A DNA stretch of 64,000 nucleotides, taken from the NCBI GenBank assembly GCA_023437715.1, contig JAEZFK010000019.1, positions 1-64,000 on the forward strand, written 5' to 3'. A program made the position numbers and the translations under genes. Positions 24,692-33,853 of the stretch are shown in pieces. This stretch comes from Bacillota bacterium (lineage in GTDB: Bacteria > Bacillota > Clostridia > Lachnospirales > Lachnospiraceae). Under the pieces are notes generated by a model. The model did no database searches. It saw nothing but the letters and a program-made list of their open reading frames with translations, and had not been told where the DNA came from. Numbering within the stretch: the stretch's first letter is position 1; the number at the start of each line of letters is the position of its first letter.

Positions 24692-25858
24692 TTATTCATA
24701 CCGCCCCCGCAAAAGCGGCCGCCCGTTCTCAAAAGCGGTTTTCCCCTTTGCAAACACCCGCTCAATGTTCATGGCGCTGTCCCAGACCACGAAGTCTGCG
24801 TCTGCACCGGGAGCTATGATGCCCTTTTTGCCCCGCAGCCCTATTCTGTCAGCGACGTTTTTGGTGATGGGACAAAGGGCTGTTTCTATGGAAATGTCCT
24901 CTGCCTCCACCATGCGGCGGATTTCATCGTGAAGCGCCGGACCGTGGGCATAGGAGATTCCCACACATTCCATTTTCTCGTTGAACACAGGAATGCTGCC
25001 GTAAGCGTCGCTGCTGATTGTGATATGGGAAATATCCGCACCGGCATCTAAGGCCCGGCGGACAAAATGTGCTGCCCCGCCTTCCAGCTTGGCCTCATCG
25101 GGAGTGGCGGCGGTTAAGTCAAAGTTCCCGCCCTTTTTAGCGTATTCAACGGCTTCCGTAAAAAGGGATTCGCAGCGTTCGCAATGAGTGGGCAGGACGT
25201 TGCCCATGGGCACGTCGGAATATTCCAGCATTTCGTAGATAGGCTTTAAGCCCTTGGTGCTGCTTCCCATATGCATGACCACCAGCCCAGCCTTGCCGCT
25301 GATCATGCCGCCGACGCGGGCGTCGGAGCATAAGCGGGCCAGTTCCGCTGTGCTGGTTGCGGAAGATCGGTGATCGGAAACAGCGATCTTGACGCCGATC
25401 ACTTTGTCAATGAGGACGATATCATCCATAATGCTGCCGGTCAGCAGGGGAGAGGGGTAACGGTAGCCGCCGGTGAGCATGTAGGCGCTGATACCGTTTT
25501 GCTCAAATTCCCTGGCCTTTGCCAGCAGGTTTTCCAAGCTGCGGGTGACCGTATCCGTTCCCAGCAGCCCCAAAACAGTGGTCACTCCTGTGGAGACAAC
25601 TTCAGAAATCCGGCTTTCCGGCACTCTGGAGGAGAAGCCGTCTTCTCCGCCGCCGCCGGTGATGTGGGTGTGGCCGTCCATGTAACCGGGAACCAGCCGC
25701 AGCCCATTTAGGTCCATAATCTCCAGCCCAGGGGCCGATGCGTCGATGTGAGGTTCTATGGCGGCAATCCTTGTATCACAGATTAATATGTCCCGCAGAC
25801 CTAAGTGCTCCGGCGCGTATACGTCTGCATTTTTCAGCAGCTTTATCATATTCATCAT
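24692..25858 (-). CDS. iadA: Isoaspartyl dipeptidase (amidohydrolase)
   Basis: A zinc amidohydrolase that splits beta-aspartyl dipeptides from damaged proteins; 388 residues. The binuclear metal site is visible: GHTHITGG (two His), VKIAVSDHRSS (Lys candidate for carbamylation), VMHMGSS, LPTHCER and ISSDAYGS (metal Asp). The start at 25858 follows AGGAGG by 6 bases; the longer frame to 25897 has no site. It lies 45 bases downstream of the YfcC-type permease on the same strand, so import and cleavage of short acidic peptides or amino acids may be linked. Confidence 0.92.
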   Translation of the reverse strand: MMNMIKLLKNADVYAPEHLGLRDILICDTRIAAIEPHIDASAPGLEIMDLNGLRLVPGYMDGHTHITGGGGEDGFSSRVPESRISEVVSTGVTTVLGLLGTDTVTRSLENLLAKAREFEQNGISAYMLTGGYRYPSPLLTGSIMDDIVLIDKVIGVKIAVSDHRSSATSTAELARLCSDARVGGMISGKAGLVVMHMGSSTKGLKPIYEMLEYSDVPMGNVLPTHCERCESLFTEAVEYAKKGGNFDLTAATPDEAKLEGGAAHFVRRALDAGADISHITISSDAYGSIPVFNEKMECVGISYAHGPALHDEIRRMVEAEDISIETALCPITKNVADRIGLRGKKGIIAPGADADFVVWDSAMNIERVFAKGKTAFENGRPLLRGRYE

Positions 25859-25903
25859 GGGGTTCCTCCTGAATAATTTTGTTTTCCGGCAGGTCAAGTT
25901 CTT

Positions 25904-27637
25904 TTACTGCAGATGAATCATCACAGCCAGGGTCAGAATCACAATTCCCATGGCAAAGAAAAACGCCTGCATTTTTATCTGGAATCTGGCCCATTTGCTC
26001 CAGTCAATTCTGGCAACGCCCAGTACGCCGATTAAGCTGGCGGAAACAGGGGTGAAAGCGTCTACGAAGCCTGCGCCCATCTGATAGGCCAGTACGGCGA
26101 TCTGACGGGGAACGCCCACAATGTCGGACAGCGGAGCCATAATCGGCATGGTGAGTGCGGCCTGTCCGGAGTTGGAGGTGACCACCAGGTTAAATAAGCT
26201 CTGGAAGATATACATGCACCATGAGGCGATAACTGCCGGAACTCCCTCTAAAGCCATGCCGATGTTATAGAGAACTGTGTTTAAGGTGGAAGCGGTACTT
26301 GCGTCGGAACCGCCTAAAACCAGAAGAATTCCCTTTGCCATACCCACTACAACGGCGGTTCCGGCCAAGTCGGCAACACCGCTCTGGAAAGCGGAAGCCA
26401 TATCATTGATGGTCATGCCGTCCAGCTTGAAGATGACGGCGGTTAAGCCGGCAGCCAGACCCATGACAAAGAACTGGGAGGCGATTTCAGGAATATAGTA
26501 GCCTTTGGTGGTAACGCCCCATATAATCCAGACCAACACAGCCAGCATTTCCAGCAGGATCAGCTTATGCCCAAGATGGAATTCCTTTTCTTCCTGAGTC
26601 GTATTTTCCATTCTGCTTCTGAAATATCCGTCGGACTGGCGGGTGACGGAAAGCTCCGGATTTTTACGGATTTTTTCCGCATAAACCATCATGTAGGCGG
26701 CGGAAAGAAGCGTAACCACAACCCACATTCCCAGACGGAAAGAGGCGCCGGAAAGTACCGGGATACCGGCAATGCCCTGAGCGATTGCCACGCTGAAAGG
26801 GCTCATCCAGGATACGGCATTGCCTACCTGGGAAGCCACATAGGTCACGGTAACTGCCACAATAGAGTCATATCCCAAGGCAATGACAAAAGGAACCATG
26901 ATCATAGAGAAAGGAATGACCTCCTCCGACATGCCAAAGGTTGCGCCTGCCAGAGAAAATACGATAAAGAGCAGGGGGAGAGCCCACCGTTCCAGCCCTT
27001 TTGACTGGCGGATGAGGGCATAAATGCCTGCGTCTACCGCACCGGTTTTCATGATAATGCCGAAAGCGCCGCCGACCACCAGAATCAGGGCCACAATTCC
27101 CACGGCAGAACCGTATTTGTCTCCGGTCACAAGGCCCTCAAAAATATAGTTGAGAACGCCGAAGCCGCCGAAATCGTCGGTGCCCCATAAGGTAGCGGTT
27201 TTGTGCAGTTTTTTCGTTGTATCATACATGTCGGTGCCGTACATGCTGTAAAGTGTGTCGTCATCCAGCCCCAGGCCGTCTAATTGTGACTGGTTCCACT
27301 CCGCCTGGTCTGTGGCAAGGAACTCCTCCAGTGCAGCCTTGTCCACCTCCAACTCTTCAAGCTTTGCATCATCGCCTGCTAACTGGCCTAAATCTGCGGC
27401 CAGATTGGCGGTGTTTAAGTTATAGCTGTAGCGGAATGAATCATTGATGAGAACCGTTCTGGTTTTTACGGCTCCGTTGGAATCCTCGTAGCTGACTTCA
27501 TGGGTACTGAACTTTCCAGCCGGAACCAGGAAGGTAAGCGCCCAGCAAAAAAGAACCACCGCAAAAATAATAGCATAAGTATGCGGTGTGCGCATTTTCG
27601 TAAGATCCCTGTTTTTCATTTTTTTGTCATCTGACAT
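25904..27637 (-). CDS. YfcC-family (DcuC-like) membrane transporter
   Basis: A 577-residue polytopic transporter of the YfcC/DcuC group, whose members are proposed carriers of C4-dicarboxylates, arginine/ornithine or peptides. After a short basic N-terminus the first helix (YAIIFAVVLFCWALTFLVPAG) is followed by an extracytoplasmic segment of about 110 residues rich in Asp/Glu, longer than usual. About 12 hydrophobic segments follow, including the conserved GMSEEVIPFSMIMVPF and SWMSPFSVAIAQGIAG. TTGGAGGAAG lies before the ATG. First gene of the yfcC-iadA operon with its own promoter. Substrate unproven; the neighbour suggests peptides or aspartate-like products. Confidence 0.82.
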   Translation of the reverse strand: MSDDKKMKNRDLTKMRTPHTYAIIFAVVLFCWALTFLVPAGKFSTHEVSYEDSNGAVKTRTVLINDSFRYSYNLNTANLAADLGQLAGDDAKLEELEVDKAALEEFLATDQAEWNQSQLDGLGLDDDTLYSMYGTDMYDTTKKLHKTATLWGTDDFGGFGVLNYIFEGLVTGDKYGSAVGIVALILVVGGAFGIIMKTGAVDAGIYALIRQSKGLERWALPLLFIVFSLAGATFGMSEEVIPFSMIMVPFVIALGYDSIVAVTVTYVASQVGNAVSWMSPFSVAIAQGIAGIPVLSGASFRLGMWVVVTLLSAAYMMVYAEKIRKNPELSVTRQSDGYFRSRMENTTQEEKEFHLGHKLILLEMLAVLVWIIWGVTTKGYYIPEIASQFFVMGLAAGLTAVIFKLDGMTINDMASAFQSGVADLAGTAVVVGMAKGILLVLGGSDASTASTLNTVLYNIGMALEGVPAVIASWCMYIFQSLFNLVVTSNSGQAALTMPIMAPLSDIVGVPRQIAVLAYQMGAGFVDAFTPVSASLIGVLGVARIDWSKWARFQIKMQAFFFAMGIVILTLAVMIHLQ

Positions 27638-27735
27638 ACTGCTTCCTCCAATAAATGTTGATGTGACGTTGTTTCCTTAATAATGAGCACTGAATTCAAA
27701 AACAGCATCCTTTGATGTTTTTTAACATTTTGCAA

Positions 27736-27765
27736 ATTATATCATAGAATTGCATATATAATCAA
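27736..27765 (-). promoter_or_regulatory. Promoter of yfcC-iadA
   Basis: On the minus strand TTGATT (27765-27760), 18-base spacer, TATAAT (27741-27736), about 100 bases before the yfcC start. Confidence 0.65.
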
Positions 27766-28012
27766 TGTAAATCCTGAAATTTTCAAACATTGAAAAGTTT
27801 TATTTTGTCTGTAATCTGTTTGAAATCCAAATTTCTTATGAAATCTAACGGTTAAGTCTGTTTTACGCAGGTTGATATGCAGATTTCCCAAGATGTATCA
27901 AAGATTGAATAAATCACGTTATGCCTGATTCGGCTTTTTTCCATAAAGCAAAAATATCCTGCCTTAAGCAGCACATAACTTTTTACGGGAAATAGGGGGA
28001 GTTTATATAGCT
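27766..28012. other. AT-rich intergenic region
   Basis: Between the yfcC promoter and the small gene at 28013 I see no gene, repeat or clear terminator; AGGGGGA near 27995 may serve as a weak ribosome site. Confidence 0.4.
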
Positions 28013-28252
28013 ATGGGAAAAGCTTCTATATTACTATATTGCTATACATCACGTTCACATGAAAAAAACGAATTGGATAAAAAGATGTATGCCAAAACGT
28101 TTTCAAATATGCCGGGCTGGGATAATGTTTGGTATAATGGCAATATCTATGAGATAAAAATTACAAAAGCAACGATTGACTATATGGATGGATCAAGTGA
28201 TACCATATCCTCTCTGGATGTTTTAATGTTTCACGATAGAACATTTGACTAG
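28013..28252 (+). CDS. Small hypothetical protein
   Basis: A 79-residue protein I do not recognise. It has no signal peptide or membrane segment, is rich in Tyr, Asp and Lys, and contains MPGWDNVWYNGNIYEIKITKA, which reads like a small beta-rich domain. AGGGGGA is about 12 bases before the ATG, which is weak. It stands alone between yfcC and phzF and has more AT-rich codons than its neighbours. It could be a real orphan gene or the remnant of a longer one. Confidence 0.45.
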   Translation: MGKASILLYCYTSRSHEKNELDKKMYAKTFSNMPGWDNVWYNGNIYEIKITKATIDYMDGSSDTISSLDVLMFHDRTFD

Positions 28253-28432
28253 AATAAAGGGTATTGGATTATTCCAGTGCCTTTTATAATGTTTAAATTG
28301 CATGAAAAATGTGCAATACGTTGATCTTGCTATATAGAACCCGGTGAATATTGGGATTCGCAAGTGGAAGAAAATGGGGCGGTGTGGTAAAATGGAGGAG
28401 CGGTTTCATTATGTACATTGGAGGATAATACA

Positions 28433-29338
28433 ATGAAAAAATATAAAATATATCAAGTGGATTCATTCACACGAAATAAATTTCACGGGAATCCGGCAGG
28501 TGTTGTACCTGATGCGGATGGTCTTACGGAAGAACAAATGCAACGAATCGCAAGAGAATTAAACAATTCTGAAACAGCATTTATATTTTCATCCACTTCA
28601 CCTGAATATGATGTGGAAGTGAGATTCTTTACGCCTACCACAGAAGTACCTCTTTGTGGCCATGCCACAATTGCTGCACACTATGTGAGGGCAATTGAGG
28701 GAGAAGCTGTATCCGGCAGAGTGATGCAAATGACAAAAGCCGGAATACTGCCTGTGAATATTGTACGGGAAAATAACGATTACTCTATTATTATGACTCA
28801 GGGAACTCCCGAAGTAAGCACGCCGCTTGAGCCTTTTATAGTAGAAAAGATAGCAGGCGCCTTAGGCATAGTGGTAAATGATATAAGAGATGATTGCCCT
28901 GTTTCCATAGCTTCAGCGGGCCATTCCAAGATTATGGTTGGTATAAAATCAAACAGTCAGCTGCATACTCTTAATCCGAATATGGATGAACTTTCAGCAA
29001 TAAGTGCTGAGGTGGGGTGTAACGGGTATTACATCTTTACGTTGAATCCAGATGAGGATGTATTGGTTCACGGACGTATGTTCGCACCTGCAATTGGAAT
29101 TTCCGAAGACCCTGTTACGGGAAATGCCAATGGGCCATTGGGAATTTACCTTGTGCATTATGGCATTTGCAGATCATTGGAATCAGAAAATGAACTTTCA
29201 TTTTCCATTTTGCAGGGAGAAGCCATTAAACGTGATGGTGGTATGCGGGTGCACGTAAAAATAGAAAATAAAAAGCCTGTTCTTGTCCAGATTGTCGGGC
29301 AGGCCGTTGTCGCTTTTAAAACAGAGATTGAGTTGTAA
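28433..29338 (+). CDS. PhzF family protein (diaminopimelate-epimerase fold)
   Basis: A 301-residue member of the phenazine-biosynthesis PhzF/YddE family of isomerases. Landmarks in order: FHGNPAGVV, NNSETAFIF with the catalytic Glu of the family, VPLCGHATIAAHYV, and a C-terminal GISEDPVTGNANGPLGIYLV. GGAGG is 10 bases before the ATG at 28433; an ATG at 28418 lacks a site. No other phenazine gene is near, so a housekeeping isomerase or salvage role is more likely than phenazine synthesis. Confidence 0.92.
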   Translation: MKKYKIYQVDSFTRNKFHGNPAGVVPDADGLTEEQMQRIARELNNSETAFIFSSTSPEYDVEVRFFTPTTEVPLCGHATIAAHYVRAIEGEAVSGRVMQMTKAGILPVNIVRENNDYSIIMTQGTPEVSTPLEPFIVEKIAGALGIVVNDIRDDCPVSIASAGHSKIMVGIKSNSQLHTLNPNMDELSAISAEVGCNGYYIFTLNPDEDVLVHGRMFAPAIGISEDPVTGNANGPLGIYLVHYGICRSLESENELSFSILQGEAIKRDGGMRVHVKIENKKPVLVQIVGQAVVAFKTEIEL

Positions 29339-29732
29339 AATTAGTCATAAATAATCCAACTGATAAAAACATAATAAATGTAAAAATGAATAAATGGAAA
29401 AACGAATAAATATAAAAAACGGATAAAGGTAAAAATGAATAAACGTAAAAGCAGCAATGAAAGAATGAAAAATGGAAAAGCGAAAAGATAGAAGGTGTTT
29501 GTGCAGTAATAGCGCGGATTTTGCGGATAAAATATAAAGAAGAATGACAAACTACACATTAATATATATTACGGTGAATATGAAGCAGCGTCAGGGCCAG
29601 ACGGTATATTGAATGCATATTTATAAATTACTGCCAAAAAAACAGCACATATACGGGATGAAATAGTGCTATAGGATGTAAAGTAAAAAAATAGTAAAGA
29701 AATCATTAGGTAATAATATTCAATTATATCTA
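29339..29732. other. Intergenic region with degenerate tandem repeat
   Basis: No gene is seen in these 394 AT-rich bases. They hold the repeat at 29372-29452 and otherwise A/T-rich filler up to the pepD promoter. Confidence 0.5.
29372..29452. repeat. Five degenerate 16-17-bp tandem repeats
   Basis: Units begin at 29372, 29388, 29404, 29421 and 29437 and share the pattern GAATAAAnGnAAAAAN (first unit TAATAAATGTAAAAAT). It lies just past the phzF stop. Confidence 0.75.
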
Positions 29733-29761
29733 TTGTTTTTTGGATTTTATTGTGATAAAAT
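29733..29761 (+). promoter_or_regulatory. Promoter of the pepD-OPT-PqqD operon
   Basis: TTGTTT (29733-29738), 17-base spacer, TAAAAT (29756-29761) with a TG upstream of the -10. Transcription would start near 29768, just before the terminator-like hairpin. Confidence 0.6.
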
Positions 29762-29781
29762 ATAAGCATATTTTTGGTTTT

Positions 29782-29826
29782 TTTGCCCGAAATCATGTGA
29801 TCAACACATGAAGGGCAAATTTTTTA
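29782..29826 (+). promoter_or_regulatory. Terminator-like hairpin in the pepD leader (possible attenuator)
   Basis: TTTGCCC (29782-29788) pairs with GGGCAAA (29813-29819) and inside it CATGTG (29794-29799) pairs with CACATG (29805-29810). A T-run (29820-29825) follows directly, then the AAAGGAG of pepD. Lying between the likely promoter and the gene, it could terminate early and be controlled, or it may be a leftover terminator from phzF. Confidence 0.55.
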
Positions 29827-29845
29827 GTAAAGGAGAAAATATAAA

Positions 29846-31309
29846 GTGAGTAGCAGAGCGTTGGAAAACATTGAACCGGTTGAAGTGTTCCACTATTTTG
29901 AGGAAATCAGCAATATTCCGAGAGGTTCGGGAAACGAAAGAAGAATCAGCGATTATTTAGTCTCTTTTGCCAAAGAACGGAATCTGGAGGTCATACAGGA
30001 TAAAGCACTGAATGTTATCATTAAAAAGCCTGGCACCAAGGGCTATGAAAATAGTCCCGGCGTTGTGATTCAGGGGCATATGGATATGGTCTGTGAGAAA
30101 AGGCCGGATGTAGCCCATGATTTCCTGACGGACCCCATTCAATTAAAAATAGCCGGAGATATGCTTTATGCAGACGGAACAACTCTCGGAGGAGACGACG
30201 GTATCGCGGTTGCCATGGGGCTGGCGATTCTGGCATCGGATACGCTGGAACACCCGCCGGTGGAGGTTCTGGTCACCACCTCTGAGGAGACGGGAATGGA
30301 TGGCGCCCATGCGTTGGATCCCAAGAATATATCAGGAAAAACTCTTATTAATATCGACTCCGAGGAAGAGGGCATCCTGACCGTAAGCTGTGCAGGTGGC
30401 TGTTCCGCAAAGATCGATATTCCCATAACATGGGAAAGCCCGGACAGAAGCCGGGCGGCCTATATCATTGACATTACAGGACTGCAGGGCGGTCACTCCG
30501 GAGTGGAAATTCATAAAGGCAGGGCAAACGCCAATAAGCTGATGGCCCGCCTGCTGAAAAGTGTAAGCTCGGAGATTGACTTAGGTTTATTCTCAGTCGG
30601 AGGAGGTTCAAAGCACAACGCCATTGCCCGGGATGCACAGGCAGTTGTATGTGTAGATACAGAGGATGTTTCAGCGCTGAAAAAGCAAGTTTCTGCTTTG
30701 GAAGCAGTATTTAAGGATGAGTTTAAAGTATCAGATCCGGGCATAGAAGTCGGTTTAAAGCCTGCAGAAAATATGCCGGAACGGGTTATGTCAAAACATA
30801 CAAAGGAAAATGTCATTAATTTTCTGTATCTGATTCCAAACGGGATCCAGAGCGTAAGCATGGATATTGAGGGGCTGGTAGAGAGCTCATTAAATCTGGG
30901 AGTAGTTCAAATAAAGGAGGATAGTGTTGAAATTATCAGTTCTATAAGAAGCTCTGTCGGAAGTTTAAAGGAGAATATTTTCAATACCGTAGCCGCCATC
31001 GCAGGCCTTACCAATGGAAAGGTGACTGCTGAATCGGATTACCCGGAATGGAAATACGATCCTGATTCAAAGGTAAGACAGCTCCTTGTAGACTTATACG
31101 AGGAATTATTTGGTGAAAAGCCGCTTATTAGTGCAATTCATGCCGGACTTGAATGTGCGATTTTTGCTAAAAAGTTTGACGGAAAAATGGATATGATATC
31201 CGTTGGGCCTACAATGTTCGGAGTGCATACCGCGGAGGAGCATTTAAGCATACCGTCTACCCAGAGGACATGGAAGTATTTGACAGAGGCGCTGAAAGCC
31301 CTCAAATAA
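29846..31309 (+). CDS. pepD: Aminoacyl-histidine dipeptidase (PepD, M20 family)
   Basis: A cytosolic zinc dipeptidase of broad specificity, 487 residues. The M20 metal motifs are present: QGHMDMVCEK (His and Asp ligands, about residues 75-84), the bridging LGGDDGIAVAM, the catalytic-base region TTSEETGMDGA (Glu-Glu), and a C-terminal metal His in FGVHTAEEHLSI. Start is GTG with AAAGGAG 10 bases upstream. It begins an operon with an OPT oligopeptide transporter 37 bases downstream, giving a peptide import-and-digest unit. Confidence 0.94.
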   Translation: MSSRALENIEPVEVFHYFEEISNIPRGSGNERRISDYLVSFAKERNLEVIQDKALNVIIKKPGTKGYENSPGVVIQGHMDMVCEKRPDVAHDFLTDPIQLKIAGDMLYADGTTLGGDDGIAVAMGLAILASDTLEHPPVEVLVTTSEETGMDGAHALDPKNISGKTLINIDSEEEGILTVSCAGGCSAKIDIPITWESPDRSRAAYIIDITGLQGGHSGVEIHKGRANANKLMARLLKSVSSEIDLGLFSVGGGSKHNAIARDAQAVVCVDTEDVSALKKQVSALEAVFKDEFKVSDPGIEVGLKPAENMPERVMSKHTKENVINFLYLIPNGIQSVSMDIEGLVESSLNLGVVQIKEDSVEIISSIRSSVGSLKENIFNTVAAIAGLTNGKVTAESDYPEWKYDPDSKVRQLLVDLYEELFGEKPLISAIHAGLECAIFAKKFDGKMDMISVGPTMFGVHTAEEHLSIPSTQRTWKYLTEALKALK

Positions 31310-31346
31310 ATCAAACGATAACTATAATGTAAGGGAGTAAACTTGT

Positions 31347-33266
31347 ATGAATCAGAAATTATCGAAAGGTGCATATGGCGGTGTGGCCGGTAAAGACTAC
31401 GTACCATATGTTTCCAAAAGCTCCGGATTGGGTGGGAATATCGCAGTATTAATCATTGGTATTCTTCTGTCTGTGCTGTTTTCCGCGTCAACTGCTTACT
31501 CGGGCATGAAAGCTGGACTTACTGTTGCAGCAGGAATACCAGGCTCCATATTGGGTTCTGTATTTATCGCTATTTTTGCCAAGGAAAAGGGAATTCTTGG
31601 AAAGACCCTTCTACAGGGGATGGCAAGCGGCGGTGAATCCATTGCCAGCGGTATGATATTTGTTTTACCGGCAATTCTTTTGATTGGTTCCCAAGTGACC
31701 TTTGTGGAAGGCTTCGTGATCGGTGTCGGCGGTGCGTTATTCGGCATAGGAGCCGCTTCCCTGGTTTACAATTATTTGATTGTGGAAGAGCATGGAAAAT
31801 TAATGTATCCGGAATCAATGGCTATTTCTGAAACCCTGGTTGCTTCGGAAGGGGCTAAGGATTCCCTTAGGTTTATGGGAATCGGATTTGGAATCGGCGG
31901 TATTATAACCGTATTGACCAGCTCTTTCTTAAATGTTACCAACAGCGTCATAAGCTTTGTACATGAATCCTTTTATAAATGGAAATTCCAGCTTGAAGTG
32001 AACCCGCTTCTGCTGGGAATCGGCTTCATTGTGGGGATGGAAGTAACCGTGACCATGTTTGCCGGCTCCATATTATCCAACTTTGCCGTTATGCCTCTCA
32101 TCGGCTATTTTGCCTCCTTAGGACAAGGCGGCCCGGCCGTATGGAATAATCCTGCTGTCAGCGTAAACAGCATGGGAGTCAGTGATATAGCGGGAAGTTA
32201 CGTAAAATATATCGGTGCAGGCATGATGCTTTCCGGCGGTCTGATTGGTGCCATAAGGCTGATTCCAACTGTTATCGCTTCTATCAGGGATACCCTGAAT
32301 GCCAGAGGAAAAAACTCCGGCAGCGGCGCCGGATCTTCTGCTGAAATGATTATCTTGCTTGCAGGCATTATCGTTGGTTTTCTCGGAGGTATCCTGATAT
32401 CCGGCGGCAACATTGCCATGGCATTGCTGGGAGCTGTTTTATCCATGGTACTGTCCATAATGTTTGTTATTGTTTCCGGACGTTTAACCGGTACCATCGG
32501 AACTTCAAACCTTCCTGTATCCGGTATGACAATCGCTTCTATCGTTATCGTCACATTGCTGTTTGTGGGATTAGGATGGAAGAGTGTGGCTGATAACAAA
32601 GCTCTGCTGTTATTCGGTACCTTTATTGTTACCGCAATCGCGGCGGCAGGCGGTTACTGCCAGTCACAAAAGGTTTCTTTCATTATTGGAGGAGACAGGA
32701 ATGAAATGCAGAAGTATTTTGCTATAGCTTCTGTGGTTGGTGTTCTGGCAGTTACCTGCGTTATATTATTACTTTCCAACCAGCTTTCAATGACCGGTGA
32801 CAATGTTCCGTTTGCGCTGCCTCAGGCGAATTTGATGGCAACACTGACTGCAGGAATCATGTCAGGCCAATTGCCATGGGTTATGATCATCTGCGGCATT
32901 GTGATGGGAATCGTGCTGTTCTTGCTGAAGCTTCCTATCATGACAGTGGCAATCGGATTTTACCTGCCCATATCCACAACTTCAATCCTTTTGGTAGGTG
33001 CTTTGGTTCGTTTCTTTGTGGAGAAATACTCCAAGAACGAGAAAGAAAAGGAAGCGAAAGTTTCTAACGGAATAAGCTTATCGTCAGGACTTGTTGCCGG
33101 CGGATCAATCATCGGACTGGTAGGAATCGTTCTGCAGGTAACGGGCATTATCAAAGTAACCAACCCAAGCGGATTTGCGAACTCAAATGGAATGGCCTTT
33201 ATCCTGCTGATCATTCTGGTTGTGGCGTCCGCAATACCGATTATAAACAGTAAAGCAAAAAAATGA
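31347..33266 (+). CDS. OPT-family oligopeptide transporter
   Basis: A 639-residue polytopic membrane protein of the OPT superfamily (YSL-like bacterial branch), which imports small peptides or metal-chelate complexes by proton symport. At least 14 hydrophobic segments are seen. The first contains SVLFSASTAYSGMKAGLTVAAGIPGSILG, followed by PESMAISETLVASEG, both typical of the family. AAGGGAG precedes the ATG. Between pepD and the PqqD-like gene, whose start overlaps its stop (ATGA). Confidence 0.92.
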   Translation: MNQKLSKGAYGGVAGKDYVPYVSKSSGLGGNIAVLIIGILLSVLFSASTAYSGMKAGLTVAAGIPGSILGSVFIAIFAKEKGILGKTLLQGMASGGESIASGMIFVLPAILLIGSQVTFVEGFVIGVGGALFGIGAASLVYNYLIVEEHGKLMYPESMAISETLVASEGAKDSLRFMGIGFGIGGIITVLTSSFLNVTNSVISFVHESFYKWKFQLEVNPLLLGIGFIVGMEVTVTMFAGSILSNFAVMPLIGYFASLGQGGPAVWNNPAVSVNSMGVSDIAGSYVKYIGAGMMLSGGLIGAIRLIPTVIASIRDTLNARGKNSGSGAGSSAEMIILLAGIIVGFLGGILISGGNIAMALLGAVLSMVLSIMFVIVSGRLTGTIGTSNLPVSGMTIASIVIVTLLFVGLGWKSVADNKALLLFGTFIVTAIAAAGGYCQSQKVSFIIGGDRNEMQKYFAIASVVGVLAVTCVILLLSNQLSMTGDNVPFALPQANLMATLTAGIMSGQLPWVMIICGIVMGIVLFLLKLPIMTVAIGFYLPISTTSILLVGALVRFFVEKYSKNEKEKEAKVSNGISLSSGLVAGGSIIGLVGIVLQVTGIIKVTNPSGFANSNGMAFILLIILVVASAIPIINSKAKK

Positions 33267-33619
33267 TAGATCATAATGATGAGGCTTTGAATATAATATT
33301 TAAAATTTCAGATGGACTGGAATATGAAGTTGACAAAAGCGGCATTGTTACTCTCCTCGAGAAACAGGATCACAAGATTCAGCGTTTTTTTAGAAAACTG
33401 GGTTTTAAAATTCCGGAATATAAAAGAACTGCCATGGATGAGTATGGAAGCTGTGTGTTTCTTCAAATTGACGGCAGCAGGACCGTAAGGGATATTGGAA
33501 AATATCTTGAAGAAAAGTATGGTGACACGGTACAGCCGCTGTATGAAAGATTGCTGTTATTCGTCAGTCACCTCGAACAGCAATTTCACTATATTGAAAA
33601 TATCAGCGGGGTGAAATGA
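33263..33619 (+). CDS. PqqD-like peptide-binding protein
   Basis: A 118-residue protein whose second half fits the PqqD/RiPP recognition fold: FLQIDGSRTVRDIGKYLEEKYGDTVQPLYERLLLFVSHLEQ (about residues 72-110) resembles the usual DG.RTV.DI...L...YG......DV..FL..L helix pattern. PqqD proteins bind precursor peptides for radical SAM enzymes, but none is here. The gene is translationally coupled to the OPT transporter and closes the operon. A chaperone or regulator of imported peptides is possible (inference). The N-terminal 70 residues are not recognised. Confidence 0.7.
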   Translation: MIDHNDEALNIIFKISDGLEYEVDKSGIVTLLEKQDHKIQRFFRKLGFKIPEYKRTAMDEYGSCVFLQIDGSRTVRDIGKYLEEKYGDTVQPLYERLLLFVSHLEQQFHYIENISGVK

Positions 33620-33661
33620 AGAATCCGAAAAATGGATATTCATAGAAAAAAATGCAGACGG

Positions 33662-33697
33662 ACCGGTGTCGGGATAAAAACCTGGCGCCGGTTTTTT
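33662..33697 (+). terminator. Terminator after pepD-OPT-PqqD operon
   Basis: ACCGGTGTCGGG and CCTGGCGCCGGT pair over about 12 positions with G-T pairs around ATAAAAA, followed by TTTTTT. Confidence 0.8.
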
Positions 33698-33783
33698 GCA
33701 TGCAAATATTACCCCGGCTTTCAGTTCCGGCTGTTTTTTCCTTTCCCGGGCAGCAGCATAAGAAAACCGTAAGAGGAATCTCC

Positions 33784-33812
33784 TTGACCGCTGTTTACCG
33801 GAACGGTATAAT
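33784..33812 (+). promoter_or_regulatory. Promoter of the NagZ-like lipoprotein gene
   Basis: TTGACC (33784-33789), 17-base spacer, TATAAT (33807-33812), a near-consensus sigma-A promoter 41 bases before the ATG. Confidence 0.85.
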
Positions 33813-33853
33813 TATCATCAAAATATTTTATCTGACGGTCGGAAAGGATTTTT

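Noticed and set aside
29372..29452. CRISPR array
   Set aside because: Units are only 16-17 bases, degenerate and without spacers; no cas genes in the window.
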